The notes: generated from the sequence alone by a model not told the origin. A DNA stretch of 64,000 bases from Amphibalanus amphitrite (GCF_019059575.1 NW_024881693.1:186001-250000), one strand, 5' to 3'; counted from the stretch's first letter, positions 40,433 to 51,978 are shown. Translations and numbers: made by a program.

Positions 40433-43400
40433 ATACACTACTTCAGTGGAACTGCCGAGGCCTAGTCTCGAACTGGGCCGAAAGCAAAATGCTATTTTTG
40501 TTATTAGCACCCATTGTCATAGCACTACAAGAGACATGGTTACTTCCAACTGATCCCTATAATTTCTCGTTATTCAATTACTCTTTGTACCGATATGATG
40601 AAACTGATGGCGAGCGGCACCATGGCGGCACCGCTTTGTATATTAGTAATGACTATGTACATGATTTACTCACATTAAACACTCCATTACAAGCTGTTGC
40701 TTGTACCATTCGCTTAAATGGACGGAATCTAATAGCACAATTTCAACATCCATTTCTACTGCTTGGAGACTTTAATGCTCACAGTCCGCTTTGGGGCCGA
40801 AGCATTGGCGTCTCCGATGAGCGCGGTGATATAATTGAACGATTTCTCGACACAAATCAACTTGTCTTCCTTAACAAAGGAGATAACACATATTTTTCAT
40901 TAGCACACAACAGTGAGACTGCTATTGATCTTTCAATATGCTCGACACAAATCGCTACAATGTTCGATTGGTCTATCGACCATGACATCCACCATAGTGA
41001 TCACTATCCCATCCAGATACGAACAACATTCTCTTCAGATGCTGATGTTGTCCAGGGTTCGGTTCCACGTTGGAATTTCAAAAAGGCCGACTGGGAGAAA
41101 TTCCGAACCTTTTGTGAGGTAGACCATGAGCAATTTCAGTCTCCAGAACATGGCATTAAATTCCTCACAGAAACTATTTTAACAGCAGCGGAAGTATCCA
41201 TTCCGAAAACATCTACTTCTTCAAAATGTAAGCGAGTCCCATGGTGGTCTGATAATGTAGCTCACGCCATAGCAAAGCGTAAGCGAGCTTTCCGCCTATA
41301 CTTACGCCATAGAAATAATACAACACTTCTTCTAAGAAACCAAGAACGAGCACGGTGCAAAAGGACTATCAGAGAGGCAAAACGAGCCTCCTGGAAGTCT
41401 TTCCTTTCGCAACTCAACTATCGTACCCCTCTGAGTAAAATATGGAACTTGGTACGCTCTCTGTCGGGCAAGAGAAGTTTCACGTCTCTTCCAATTTTAC
41501 ACGTCAATAACACAAATATTACAGAACCAAAGGACATTGTTAACACAATCGCACAAACCATAGCCCATCATAGTGCATCACGTCACTACAGGGCAGGATT
41601 CATCGATTATGTTCAAAGACAGTCTCGCCTTCCACCACATGCATTTGTATCCGAAAATATAGAACAATACAATGATATATTTTCCTTATCGGAACTTCGA
41701 AACGCCATACAGTCCACTGGGAACACCTCTGTCGGCCCAGACCAGCTACATTATCAGTTCTTTCGTCACCTTCCGGATTCTACCCTACACTTTATTTTGC
41801 AAACATTTAATGATTTGTGGACAAAACAGGCATTTCCAGAAGCATGGAAGGAAGCAGTTGTTATTGCACTTCTTAAACCAGGAAAAAGCCGTAAAGATCC
41901 AAACAACTACCGTCCAATTTCTTTGACTAGTTGTTTTGGAAAGATATTCGAACGAATGGTTGGGAAACGTTTAGAATGGTTTCTGGAGAAAAATACATTG
42001 TTATCAAAATATCAAAGTGGCTTCAGGAAAAATCATAGTACATTAGATCACATAATCCGCCTTGAAACAGACATCCGCAAGGGTTTTAAGTTTAAAAAAC
42101 ACACCACTGCTGTCTTTTTAGATATCACCCGTGCTTACGACACGGTACATCGGCCAACACTTCTACGCAAACTTCACAATCTCGGTTTACGCGGACATCT
42201 CGCTTGGTATTTAGTTGGCTTCCTAACAGGTGCTCGTAGTTTTCAGCTGCGTTTTCGCTCCATCTTCTCAGATACTTTCTCTTTCGAAAACGGTCTACCG
42301 CAGGGAAGCTGCTTGTCACCTATGCTCTTCAATATAATGATAAATGATATATTTAACTCTGTTCCTCAAGATATTCAATACTCATTATTTGCGGATGATT
42401 GCGCCATTTGGTGCACAGATGACGATTCGCAATATTCTGTTCCCCGTCTTCAAAATATACTCAACAATCTCGATGAATGGTCCCGGCAGAATGGTTGCAT
42501 ATTTTCTCCAACGAAGTCTGCTGTCATGGTTTTTACAAAGAATACTAGAATGCTGGAGCCTTCACACTTACGTTTATCCGGACACATTATACCTCGTGTC
42601 AATTCATTCAAGTTCCTTGGCGTTGTATTAGATAATAGATTGTCCATGAGTAAACACGTCCAATATGTTAAAACAAAATGTACAAGGAGACTTAACTTAT
42701 TCCGCTGTGTTGCTGGCACAGATTTTGGGGCTGACCGGCAAACACTTCTCCAATTATATAAGTCGCTCATCTTACCAGTAATTGAATATGGCTCTGTAGT
42801 TTATTCCGGAGGAAGCGACAACACTTTAAAGAAACTTGACACCATCCAAAATTCATTTATTAGGATTGCAACTGGCGCGATGAAAACTTCACCAATTCCA
42901 TCCCTTCAAGTTGAGGCAACAATACCACCGTTACACCTTAGACGCATCGAACAGACTTTACGATTCAGTAGTAAAGTCAGATTTCACCCAGACCACAGCG
43001 CATTCAAAACACTTACCATTCTTCCATCAATTCACCACAATCGCTTAGGTCCCGCAGAGAAACGATCGGGACTCACCATTGCCTCTAGAATAAGGAAATT
43101 TTGTAACGAAATTAACTTCATTCAACCAAACATTCTTCCACTTCCAATACTGAACACCCCTCCATGGGTAGTCAGGTCTTGGAAAGTTTCATTTCTTATT
43201 GATTGCCCGAAAACACAAGTGACAGACACAGAAATACAACACAAGTTCCTTCAGACACAACAAGAATTTCCTACACATCATTTTATTTTTACGGACGGGT
43301 CCAAGTCGGGTGACCGCGTCGCAAACGCCGTCTTTGATCCCGTAGGAAATCATTCAATATCTACTCGCTTACAAAATGGAACTGGGATATTCATAGCCGA

Positions 43401-44121
43401 ACTTCATGCCATAGTAAAAGCAATTGATTTGGCTAATGAAAAGTCTTTGGCACAAACTATGATCTGCACGGATTCACGATCTGTTGCTCAATCGCTAGAA
43501 GCTCCATATCCAGCATCACCTCTTCTCATTCACATCTTTAACAAATTACATATATTGTCGAACAACGGAAAAAAGGTCCACTTTCTCTGGATACCAGGCC
43601 ATAGCGGTATATACGGAAATACAAAAGCAGACGAACACGCCAAAAATGCCCTGAATCTTACAAGTATCACAAACATCCCTATGGAATACAACTCTATCAG
43701 AGCAAACATAAGACAGGCTATTTTTAGAAAATGGCAGGAACAATGGGTACAAATAACACAGCATACACAACTCAGACAGATAAAAGAAAAGATTGAAGTA
43801 TGGCATACCGCAAAAAGGAATAATAGACATGAAGAAAGGATATTAGCAAGGATGCGATTGGGCCATACAAAATATACACATAACCATATATATACTCGAG
43901 ACGCCCGCCCAAGGTGTTCACTATGTAACTGCGTACAATCAGTTCAACATATAATTATTGACTGCAGAAAATTCGACAATACAAGACAACGGATGCTCGA
44001 TTATTGCAATCGAAGGAACATACAATTCACATTGGCTTCTGTTCTCGGCGATTCTGAAGAACCCTTGATTGATCTCCTCTTCGCATACCTTCGTGAAATT
44101 AGATTATTCGACAAACTCTAG
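40423..44121 (+). CDS. I-type LINE ORF2, copy 2, with a 23-codon endonuclease deletion
   Basis: Open from the -1 slip position through the stop at 44121 (1,210 codons counted from the ATG at 40489). RT and RNase H are complete (six-A run where copy 1 has seven). In the endonuclease the 23 codons between LNGRN and LIAQF are missing in frame, removing the conserved VCSIYIPP strand, so endonuclease activity is doubtful. The product would nick target DNA, reverse-transcribe the element RNA and degrade the RNA strand. Confidence 0.9.
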   Translation, partial: TTINTLLQWNCRGLVSNWAESKMLFLLLAPIVIALQETWLLPTDPYNFSLFNYSLYRYDETDGERHHGGTALYISNDYVHDLLTLNTPLQAVACTIRLNGRNLIAQFQHPFLLLGDFNAHSPLWGRSIGVSDERGDIIERFLDTNQLVFLNKGDNTYFSLAHNSETAIDLSICSTQIATMFDWSIDHDIHHSDHYPIQIRTTFSSDADVVQGSVPRWNFKKADWEKFRTFCEVDHEQFQSPEHGIKFLTETILTAAEVSIPKTSTSSKCKRVPWWSDNVAHAIAKRKRAFRLYLRHRNNTTLLLRNQERARCKRTIREAKRASWKSFLSQLNYRTPLSKIWNLVRSLSGKRSFTSLPILHVNNTNITEPKDIVNTIAQTIAHHSASRHYRAGFIDYVQRQSRLPPHAFVSENIEQYNDIFSLSELRNAIQSTGNTSVGPDQLHYQFFRHLPDSTLHFILQTFNDLWTKQAFPEAWKEAVVIALLKPGKSRKDPNNYRPISLTSCFGKIFERMVGKRLEWFLEKNTLLSKYQSGFRKNHSTLDHIIRLETDIRKGFKFKKHTTAVFLDITRAYDTVHRPTLLRKLHNLGLRGHLAWYLVGFLTGARSFQLRFRSIFSDTFSFENGLPQGSCLSPMLFNIMINDIFNSVPQDIQYSLFADDCAIWCTDDDSQYSVPRLQNILNNLDEWSRQNGCIFSPTKSAVMVFTKNTRMLEPSHLRLSGHIIPRVNSFKFLGVVLDNRLSMSKHVQYVKTKCTRRLNLFRCVAGTDFGADRQTLLQLYKSLILPVIEYGSVVYSGGSDNTLKKLDTIQNSFIRIATGAMKTSPIPSLQVEATIPPLHLRRIEQTLRFSSKVRFHPDHSAFKTLTILPSIHHNRLGPAEKRSGLTIASRIRKFCNEINFIQPNILPLPILNTPPWVVRSWKVSFLIDCPKTQVTDTEIQHKFLQTQQEFPTHHFIFTDGSKSGDRVANAVFDPVGNHSISTRLQNGTGIFIAELHAIVKAIDLANEKSLAQTMICTDSRSVAQSLEAPYPASPLLIHIFNKLHILSNNGKKVHFLWIPGHSGIYGNTKADEHAKNALNLTSITNIPMEYNSIRANIRQAIFRKWQEQWVQITQHTQLRQIKEKIEVWHTAKRNNRHEERILARMRLGHTKYTHNHIYTRDARPRCSLCNCVQSVQHIIIDCRKFDNTRQRMLDYCNRRNIQFTLASVLGDSEEPLIDLLFAYLREIRLFDKL

Positions 44122-44247
44122 CTTAGACAATATTTAAATATCCTCATCGATATTAGAATACATTGATGTTCACACATGGGCATGCAATGGTCATTTTGAC
44201 CGAAATGCCCCAAACACAAATAAATAAATAAATAAAGGCGACACATC

Positions 44248-45603
44248 CTCTTGATTTCGGGCGGTCTGCATGACTGCCGGTGACTGATTCATGTCGAATT
44301 TTCTATGGGAATTCGATTTGACCTTTCCCACCAGTGTGAAACTTTCTCACCGATGTTTCCTAGGTGTGAGATTGCTATAACATAGATATTTTCCCGCAAA
44401 TATGGTCAAGCGTGGGAGTTTTTTTGGCCCTCGTGACTTGGTCGGCGAAGGGTAGGCGTGGAGGGTAACCCCATCTCCTAGGGGTTTGTGGGTCGCTGCT
44501 GCCAGGTAGGCGTCGATGAATACCTTTCGATGGAGGGGTCGCGAGCCACTGGTGCGCGAATAGTCGTGGAGGGTTACTACTCTCCAGAGTGAATTGCGAA
44601 AGTGTTATGTCCTAAATTGACTCCTGGGAGGGTGGTCAAAAATGGTTGCGGATAGGGGTACCCGCGAGGCACCGGTTTACTCGCCAGTTTTGGGTGAAAT
44701 TGTTTTCAGTGTAGTATTCTTTAATTGAAATGTGAACTGTAAGCCGTTCACAAATCGTACCAACAAAAATCGCCGAACAAGCCTAATCTTTTTGTGTAGT
44801 CTGTTTGTTTGGTGTAATTTAGGGACGAACATTGGCTACTGACGGTGCATTATGTGCCCAAAGATTTTCGACAAATAAACAGACTTAAAGATTTTCGACA
44901 CAACTGTTTCGACCGGTTTGTGTTGAGATGATGAATTCCCCTAAGAAAAAATGAGGAGCAGCAACGCTTCGTAGAGCGTCAACTCATCTCTTACCGCGAG
45001 CATTTGCTTATTACAGTTGCTTAGTTTTCATGGTTTGGTAATGCTTGATTTACAACGAAAGAGTTTGATTCCACATTTCTTGAATTTCGAAACCAAAGCA
45101 TTTTACAAATTTGTATTCACGCTTGAATATTGTAACATTTAGCTACGTCAGGTCATTCAGCAAAAAAAATTAAACAGCATGTCGCATGTTTTTTGCAACT
45201 TTTTGCAAGAGGCAAACTATTTTTATCTACATTCGTAGAGTTACCCTTTCGCTCCAAACCCAGCCATAACCACTTTTATCCGGAGACCCCTTGGCACATT
45301 TTCGTTTCAGCCTTTCGACACAGAGCTGTGCGTGTGTCTCGCGTACCCCCCCCCCCCCCTCTAACGGCAGTGTCTGGCACAGACGACCAATCAGAGGTCG
45401 CGGCCGCCGGCGGCGGTGGCCGGCGGACGGCCTTTTCACCCGTTCGGCTCGGGTACTACCCAGGGTACCTACATACTACTGTATGTAGGTACCCTCGGGT
45501 ACTACCCGTTCTGAGGGCTGCGAGGGCGGTCGCCGGGCCGCGGCCAGGGCTCACCGGGGGCCGCTAGAGCACGTGGTCCCGGCCGACTCGAGAGTGGAGT
45601 TTT
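44248..45603. other. 5' flank of the hyaluronidase gene
   Basis: No gene to about 45360. 45370-45600 is CpG-rich and may be the promoter. It contains a perfect 14-bp inverted repeat (GGGTACCTACATAC, loop TACT) at 45463-45494. Confidence 0.45.
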
Positions 45604-45639
45604 ATGTGGTTTTGGAGTGGTGGTGTTGAGGCTGTGAGG

Positions 45640-45735
45640 ATGGGTGCGATGAAGATGTTTGTGGTGTTGTGTCTGTTGGCGTGGAGTGGTAGCGCGTCTG
45701 CGCTCAATGTCTATTGGAATGTCCCCACGGAAGAG
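45640..45735 (+). CDS. HYAL: Hyaluronidase exon 1 (signal peptide)
   Basis: 32 codons from the ATG at 45640; in-frame ATGs also occur at 45604 and at codons 4 and 6. The hydrophobic core MFVVLCLLAWSGSASA is a signal peptide with likely cleavage after ASA, leaving LNVYWNVPTEE as mature N-terminus. Donor GAG|GTAAGG, phase 0. Bee-venom hyaluronidase starts with the same NVYWNVPT strand. Confidence 0.85.
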
Positions 45736-46134
45736 GTAAGGAGTGTCTCGTGACGGATCTTTAATGTTCCTCAGCTGCTATTGGCTGTTTAAACAGATCC
45801 TGCTTGATCTCAATCTTACCGAGGGTCTAGCTGCCGTAAATCCAAGACCGCGATTGTCATTTCAATTTCGCTTTTGTTCTGTTTTACGGACATTGTAGGT
45901 AAATATTCAGAAGCCAGCAATTCACTTCTTGAGCATTGATGAGTGCGCTGAAACTGCCGAGACCACCGGCCCCATCGGAGCTTGAAAAAAAGAAGAAAAC
46001 CACGGTCCGGGAGTGAACCAGTGATCTCAAATATTTTAAGTTATCTAAACAGCTACAAAGAAGTTAATTTAAGGTTATAGCCAAGCAAGTTTAGTAATTA
46101 TCCCGTAAGAAACATTCAAACTTCATAGGAATAA

Positions 46135-47205
46135 AGCCGCATCGAACGCGTCACCGGGAACTGCGACGGCGCATGGGCTACTAAAACCGCACCGGAAGAC
46201 TTCAACGCAGCATGTCTATACTGTCTAGCTAACCGCGCTGGGAGACTTAAACACGGCATGGCTGTCTAACAAATCCAGCAGACTTCAATGCGGAATGGCT
46301 AGCCAACCGCGCCGGGAGACTAATGCAGCATGTTTATATAACGAGCCGCACCGGGAGACTGCAACGCGGCATGTCTGGCTGACGGCGCCGGGAGACTTTA
46401 ATTCGGCATGTTAGGCTTACCACGCCGAGAGACTAATGCAGCATGTCTAGCTAACTGCGCCGGGAGACTTTAATGCGGCATGTCTGGCTAACCGCGCCGG
46501 GAGACTGCAATGCGACATGTCTAGCTAACCGCGCCGGGAAACTGCAATGCGACATGTCTAGCTAACCGCGCGGGGAGACTGCAACGCAGCATGTCTAGCT
46601 AACCGCGCCGGGAAACTGCAGCGCAGCATGTCTAGCTAACCGCGCCGGGAAACTGCAATGCGACATGTCTGGCTAACCGCGCCGGGAGACTGTAATGCGG
46701 CATGTCTGGCTAACCGCGCCGGGAGATTGCAATGCGACATGTCTAGCTAACCGCGCCGGGAGACTTAAATGCAGCATATCTAGCCAACCGCACCGGGAGA
46801 CTTTGATGCGGCATGTCTAGCTAACCGCACCGGGAGACTTAAATGCAGCATATCTAGCCAACCGCGCCAGGAGACTTTCATGCAGCATATCTAGCCAACC
46901 GCGCCGGGAGACTGTAATGCAGTATGTCTGGCTAACCGCGCCGGGAGACTGCAATGCGACATGTCTAGCTAACCGCGCCGGGAGACTTAAATGCAGCATA
47001 TCTAGCCAACCGCACCGGGAGACTTTGATGCGGCATGTCTAGCTAACCGCACCGGGAGACTTAAATGCAGCATATCTAGCCAACCGCGCCAGGAGACTTT
47101 CATGCAGCATATCTAGCCAACCGCGCCGGGAGACTGTAATGCAGTATGTCTGGCTAACCGCGCCGGGAGACTTAAATGCGGCATGTAAAGCTAACCGTGC
47201 CACGC
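46135..47205. repeat. 37-bp satellite, about 29 copies
   Basis: Unit of about 37 bp containing CTAGCTAACCGCGCCGGGAG, then ACT-NNAATGCGGCATGT. A higher-order duplication of about 220 bp is visible: the blocks starting near 46740 and near 46960 repeat the same order of variants. Confidence 0.9.
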
Positions 47206-47247
47206 GGCCCTAGCTTCCCTTACCCCGACATGGGGTCGTGGAACAAT

Positions 47248-47307
47248 ACATTCATTCATTCATTCATTCATTCATTCATTCATTCATTCATTCATTCATT
47301 CATTCAG
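47248..47307. repeat. (ATTC)n microsatellite
   Basis: About 15 uninterrupted ATTC tetranucleotides directly after the 37-bp satellite. Confidence 0.95.
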
Positions 47308-48404
47308 CCCGCTCATGTGTGAGCGGCGTGGTATCATTGGTATGTAATCATGCGGAATATTTTTGCTCCTTGTCGGGCTGCTTTCTAAACAATCTCACGT
47401 CCAACTGCCAGAACCGTTTAAGAATCGTTTGAACTTAAGTCCATACCCACTGGTCGGTCATTTTATCGCTGCTTATGCATTGATATATTTAAACGTTTCT
47501 CGAGCAGCCCCAAGCAATATAGAAGATTCATGATGCATTTGTATGTAAATCAGACTCTTTTGGCAAATCTGGGAAAATATGATGGTAAAAAATATCAACA
47601 ATACACCTTAATCACTCGCGCTATTGTTCTGGAAGGAACGCATTCGCCTCCGTACGGTGCTTACACTTCGGAAAGTGCAAACGAGAAAGTCCCGTTGAAT
47701 CGTTGGATAGCAGTGAATCTGTTGATATATAGGCCAACCGGTGCGGTGGGCGGATTAACGCAGAGTTCTGCACAGTCGTCCCCGGTTCGCCTTGTACCGT
47801 CTTCGCTGCAGACCGGCGGCCGACCCTGCACGGCAACAGAGCCCCGCTGCGCGCGGCTGTGTGTGTATGTGTGTGTGCGTCTGCGTGTGTGCTGACCTGT
47901 GACGTCACCAGTCACGGACAGAATGAATCGCGGACCGCTTTTGAGCGATAGAAACATCGCTGAAAACGGCAATGTATAACAGAAGGGGAAGGTTCTGAGG
48001 CATTCGGAGGTCGCCTTATCTCTGCTATCCAAAACGCGGTACCAATAGGCAGGATAGCATGGAGGAGGCTGGAAAGGGGCAGGGGAGGGTACACGGACCC
48101 GGCCCGGGGGTCGGGACACGCAAACAGGCAAATTCCTGGCATTGAGATAACACAGATAAACTGTGACATTTCTTCAAAACATGCACCCTTTGAACTTGGT
48201 TGAAGAATCTGGGCTATTAGGTTAACGTATTTGCGTCACGTAGATCTTTTTTCATATTGGAGGTTGAAGTCTGCATTGCATGATTGATATACCACTCGCA
48301 CTGAATACGAGGATCAATTTCAGCCATGCTTTACCCGTCTTTCGATTTTTAACGCTCGGCCATCTCAATCCAACTTCTAACAGCATCCGTACCCTGCTTC
48401 CCAG

Positions 48405-48669
48405 TGTCCGAAGTCGGTGAAGTTCGACCTCTCCAAGTTCGGTATCATCCAGAACACGGGAGACACCTTCCACGGCGACCGGTTCAACATCCTCTACCAG
48501 CCGGGTCAGTTTCCGCACTACCTGCAGAAGAAGGTGACCAGGAGAGACGGCAGGATCTTCAAACGGGAGGAGCCCGTCAACGGAGGCATCCCCCAGTCGG
48601 GAGATCTCAATAAACACCTCGAACAGCTACGGAAGGACATCGAGGACATTATTCCGAGACATTACTCAG
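48405..48669 (+). CDS. HYAL: Hyaluronidase exon 2
   Basis: Acceptor CTTCCCAG|TGT, donor TCAG|GTGAGA; 88 codons plus one base. It begins with Cys (CPKSVKFDLSKFGIIQN), the conserved first disulphide Cys of GH56 enzymes. It contains ILYQPGQFPHY and GGIPQSGDLNKHLEQLRKDI, both family motifs. Confidence 0.93.
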
Positions 48670-49317
48670 GTGAGAATGGGATTTAAAGGTCACGAATGTG
48701 TTACATTTTTAACGATGCCGCCACGATAAAAGAATATGGTGTAATATTTCACCGCATGTGTATTGTGTAATTACTTGCTTTTACATCGAGTGTTTTTGAG
48801 GACCCTAGAAAAGCCCATCCGCATTTTTCTATTATCTTATCTAGATGTCCCAAATTCAGCGGAACGCAGCCGCACATATCTACCCCCATCGTACTTTGAT
48901 CCGTACTCTTTCCCTCCCTCCTTTCCTCTCCCTCGTCGTCCGATTGCCCCACCGTCCTTAGTCACCAAGCACCACTGGAGACTGTCTCATAAGACGGACA
49001 ATGACCCCTTCGCCTCCCAGCGCACAGCATACCTTCCCCCGCGTCTCCAAGTTGTTTTGTTTATCGGGTTTTCGCGCGGCTGTGTAATTTCACAAGCCGT
49101 CCAGAGGTCATTCCCCTGGCGAACGGGTTCAAAACACCATTTAATGCGAGAGATGTTTGTCGCCATGGGAGCGGACGAGGTCGGCCCAGCGGCCAGCGGG
49201 CATGGATCCGCTGGGAGCCGAGCGAACGTCCCCCTTTCAGAGATGATTTGATTACTTACCAGAGCCAGGTTCCCATAAGCGGAGAATGGGGCATGGTGTA
49301 TGGTGAAAATCCTTTGT
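48670..49317. other. Hyaluronidase intron 2, left part
   Basis: Nothing recognised; a short open frame at 48763-49251 has no family resemblance. Confidence 0.4.
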
Positions 49318-49977
49318 ACGGAGCGAGCGAAGCGAGCGTAGTCTTTCCTTAGATTAACGGAAATTTCTGAGTATGAGCGGCCGGCCGGCCGACCGGCCGT
49401 GGTCACGCTTTTGCGAGGCTTATATCTCAGCAACCACTTGACCGATTTACACGCGGTAATTTTTGTAGGGTAGCTTCATTCCTTCTACCAAGTATTGGAC
49501 TATTCCCGATGCATGTGGGTGACCCCTTATGCACGTGCCACGTGCAAAACGAAGAGGTGTCACTTTTATAATTGTTGCAATATCTCGGTAACCACTTGGC
49601 CGATTGCGCTGAAAGTTGGCATGTAAGTAGGCACCCACTAGGCAATGCATATCCATGTGCCAGAGTTGGGGTGCTGCTGCACGTGCGCACGTGCAGGGGT
49701 CGATTCCAGATCTCGAGAACGGCTGGACCGATGGCGCTCAAATTTGGCACATGGTTAGGGACCGGTTAGTAGGGTGCCGTGCAAAAGTCAGTTGGGACCC
49801 ATTTTGCACGTGCGCACGTGCAGGGTGCCGCTTCCAGATCTCGAGAACGGCTGGGCCGATTGTGCTCAAATTTGGCACATCGCTAGAGACCGGTTAGTAG
49901 GGTGCCGTGCACAAGTCAGCTGGAGGTACCCCGTCGAAATTTCGCACGTGCAAGGCTCACCCTCTCGCTCGCTCCGT
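49318..49977. mobile_element. Candidate inverted-repeat element with tandem ~127-bp units
   Basis: Ends ACGGAGCGAGCG and CGCTCGCTCCGT (12 bp, perfect). Inside are two and a half units of about 127 bp sharing CCAGATCTCGAGAACGGCTG, CTCAAATTTGGCACAT and GACCGGTTAGTAGGGTGCCG. Each is headed by an 18-bp perfect palindrome TGCACGTGCGCACGTGCA (49678-49695, 49805-49822). No target duplication was identified. Confidence 0.5.
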
Positions 49978-50977
49978 TAGTCGCCCCAAAAGGCGTTATA
50001 CTGGTATAATATTTAGAGTGAAGATGTTCATTGGATTGATTATCTTCCTGTTGTTCGATAAACACGAGATTGATAATCCCTTAGAACGTCTCTCTCGTAC
50101 CTCTTCATGAGATGTTCCGAACCAATAGGACATAGGTCGTTTTACATAGGGACGACGCCGACGGAACATTAACATTGCAAAGTGCTACAAATGTGTCTAT
50201 TCTTTCTTATTCTGGATTTTTTTTTTGCTTCCTTTAGTAATGAGCAAAATAGTACCTGTTATCCATTCTTAATTCTTATTACAATGTTAATTATACAGTC
50301 ATACTTAACTATGCTAAAAAACGTTTCAAACCAGCGGCGTATTTAGAAAATCGCGAAGGGGGGGGGGGCCAAGGGTTTGGAGGGCGCCACCTCACCCAAG
50401 GAGGGCGCCATACGGTCGCGAGATAAAAAATCGCTCAGTGGGGGTTGGGGGGTTGGGAGGCGTTTTTTACCATGCCACCAGTTTTTTTTGCGTAACCTCG
50501 TATAGGTCGTGCTGCATTGATTTTGCATCGTGTGTATTCTTTATACTCCAGGTCACAAAAGGTCAAGTGTTCTTGAAATGCTGCGCCGAAGGCGCGCGAA
50601 ATTTTTGAAAACAACCTTTTCCTCCGCTTTTTAGGCACGCCTTTTATACGATCACTGTTCAAAGCTCCTCTCGCTCTTTTACCAAATTTGAAGGTGTAAA
50701 AAATACCTAAGGTTTGGTCGGGCCGCTGCCACACAAACTGTACAGAAAGCTTGGCTCATGGGTGTCGATGTATAAAAGTTTATTGGCGGTGGCATATCTA
50801 CGCACCAGATCACCGTATCGGATTGATACCGGAGCGCGAGATGCGTAAACATCATCCAAATTACCTCAGACCAGCCTTCATAGCCTTCTCACAGATGCAT
50901 ACAGTGTACCCACATAACCAGTTTCAATCACCGAAACTTCAGATGCCTGCTGTTGCGCCCGAACCTGTTGACAATAC

Positions 50978-51259
50978 TTAATCGTAATCCATATAGATGC
51001 CATGATGCACGTAAAGTAGGATCAATCCGTTAAGACCAAAGACGTGTTTTATGCATCGTAGAGCGTAGATAGTTTTGGTAGGTATAGATACTTCATTCAT
51101 TGTGCTGAATGCACGTTCATTTGTGGCAGTTTTCACAGGCAAGACATCAACTATGTGCAATAGAACGACTAAGTTGAAAAACATGCCAAAGGAGTAAATA
51201 AATGATAGGAGGGCAGCGATCAACGGATGTTGCCAATAGGTAGAAGGGCTGCGATCCAC
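50978..51259 (-). pseudogene. hAT transposase dimerisation-domain remnant
   Basis: The frame includes VVLLHIVDVLPVKTATNERA and continues FSTMNEVSIPTKT. This is the hAT C-terminal dimerisation signature (LPVxxATxERxFSxM). No upstream catalytic DDE region is readable, so the gene is a fragment. Confidence 0.8.
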
Positions 51260-51935
51260 AGGAGGGCACTAATAGGTAGAAGAGCCCCGATCAACATCCC
51301 GAGTTTCGACAGTAGGGCACCGATAGGTAGGAAGTTGGCAAGCAGCAGGAGGGCGCCAATGGATAGAAGGGCAGCGATCAACAGGAGGGCACCAATAGGT
51401 AGGAGGGCGCCGATCAACAATCAACAGGAGGGCGCCACCAGGTAAGAGGGTGGCGAGGAACAGGAGAGCACCAATAGGAGGGTGGCGATCAACAAGAGGT
51501 CGCCAATAGGTGGGAGGGCGGTCATCAACTGGAAGTCGCCAATGAGCGGAAGCGTGACGATTAAAATGGGGGTGGCAATGGTGAGGAGGGCGCCTTTGCT
51601 CAAGAGGATGACACGAACAGGAGGGCGTCTGTGCGGAGGGCGCTGGTCAACAGGAAGGTGCCAGTGGATAGGAGGGCGGTGATCAACAGGAGGGTGCCAG
51701 TGGTTAGGAGGGCGGCGATCTACACGAGGGCGCCAATAGGAGAAGGGCCCCGATTAACATTCAACAGGAAGGACTAGGGAACCAATAGGTAGGAGGGCGG
51801 CACTGAACAAGAGGGTGCCAAAAGGGAGAAAGGCGGCCTTCAAAATTTCACATGAGGGCTCAATAGGTAGGAGAGCGCCAATAATTATGAGGACGCCGAT
51901 CAGCAGAAGGGCGGCAATGTGTAGCAGGGTGGCGG
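51220..51935. repeat. ~36-bp minisatellite inside the hAT element
   Basis: Degenerate units of the type GGAGGGCGCCAATAGGTAG-GAGGGCGGCGATCAACA, about 20 copies. Confidence 0.8.
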
Positions 51936-51978
51936 CTTTGCGATTGGAGGGCGCCTTCGGCGCCCTCCAATCGCAAAG
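51936..51978. repeat. Perfect 20-bp inverted repeat (hairpin, TTC loop)
   Basis: CTTTGCGATTGGAGGGCGCC, then TTC, then its exact reverse complement. A GGCGCC-TTC-GGCGCC partial repeat follows. Confidence 0.95.

Larger units (their letters stand above)
38696..44236 (+). mobile_element. I-type LINE, copy 2, full length
   Basis: 5' duplication GGCGACACATC (38685-38695), 3' duplication identical at 44237-44247; the tail is (AAAT)n. Very high identity to copy 1 across 5.5 kb. ORF2 is uninterrupted but lacks 69 bp in the endonuclease region. Confidence 0.92.
45736..48404 (+). other. HYAL: Hyaluronidase intron 1
   Basis: 2.7 kb. It contains the 37-bp satellite (46135-47205), an ATTC microsatellite (47248-47307) and, at 47308-48404, sequence with no recognised element apart from GT-rich patches. 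Confidence 0.7.

Noticed and set aside
32333..44236. The two LINEs as one segmental duplication
   Set aside because: Each copy has a different target duplication and a unique spacer lies between, so they are independent insertions.
46135..47205. CRISPR-like regular repeat array
   Set aside because: Units are contiguous with no unique spacers, in a eukaryotic intron; it is a satellite.
47621..48131. Open frames within hyaluronidase intron 1
   Set aside because: Partly GT/CA repeat; no domain; the intron phases join without them.
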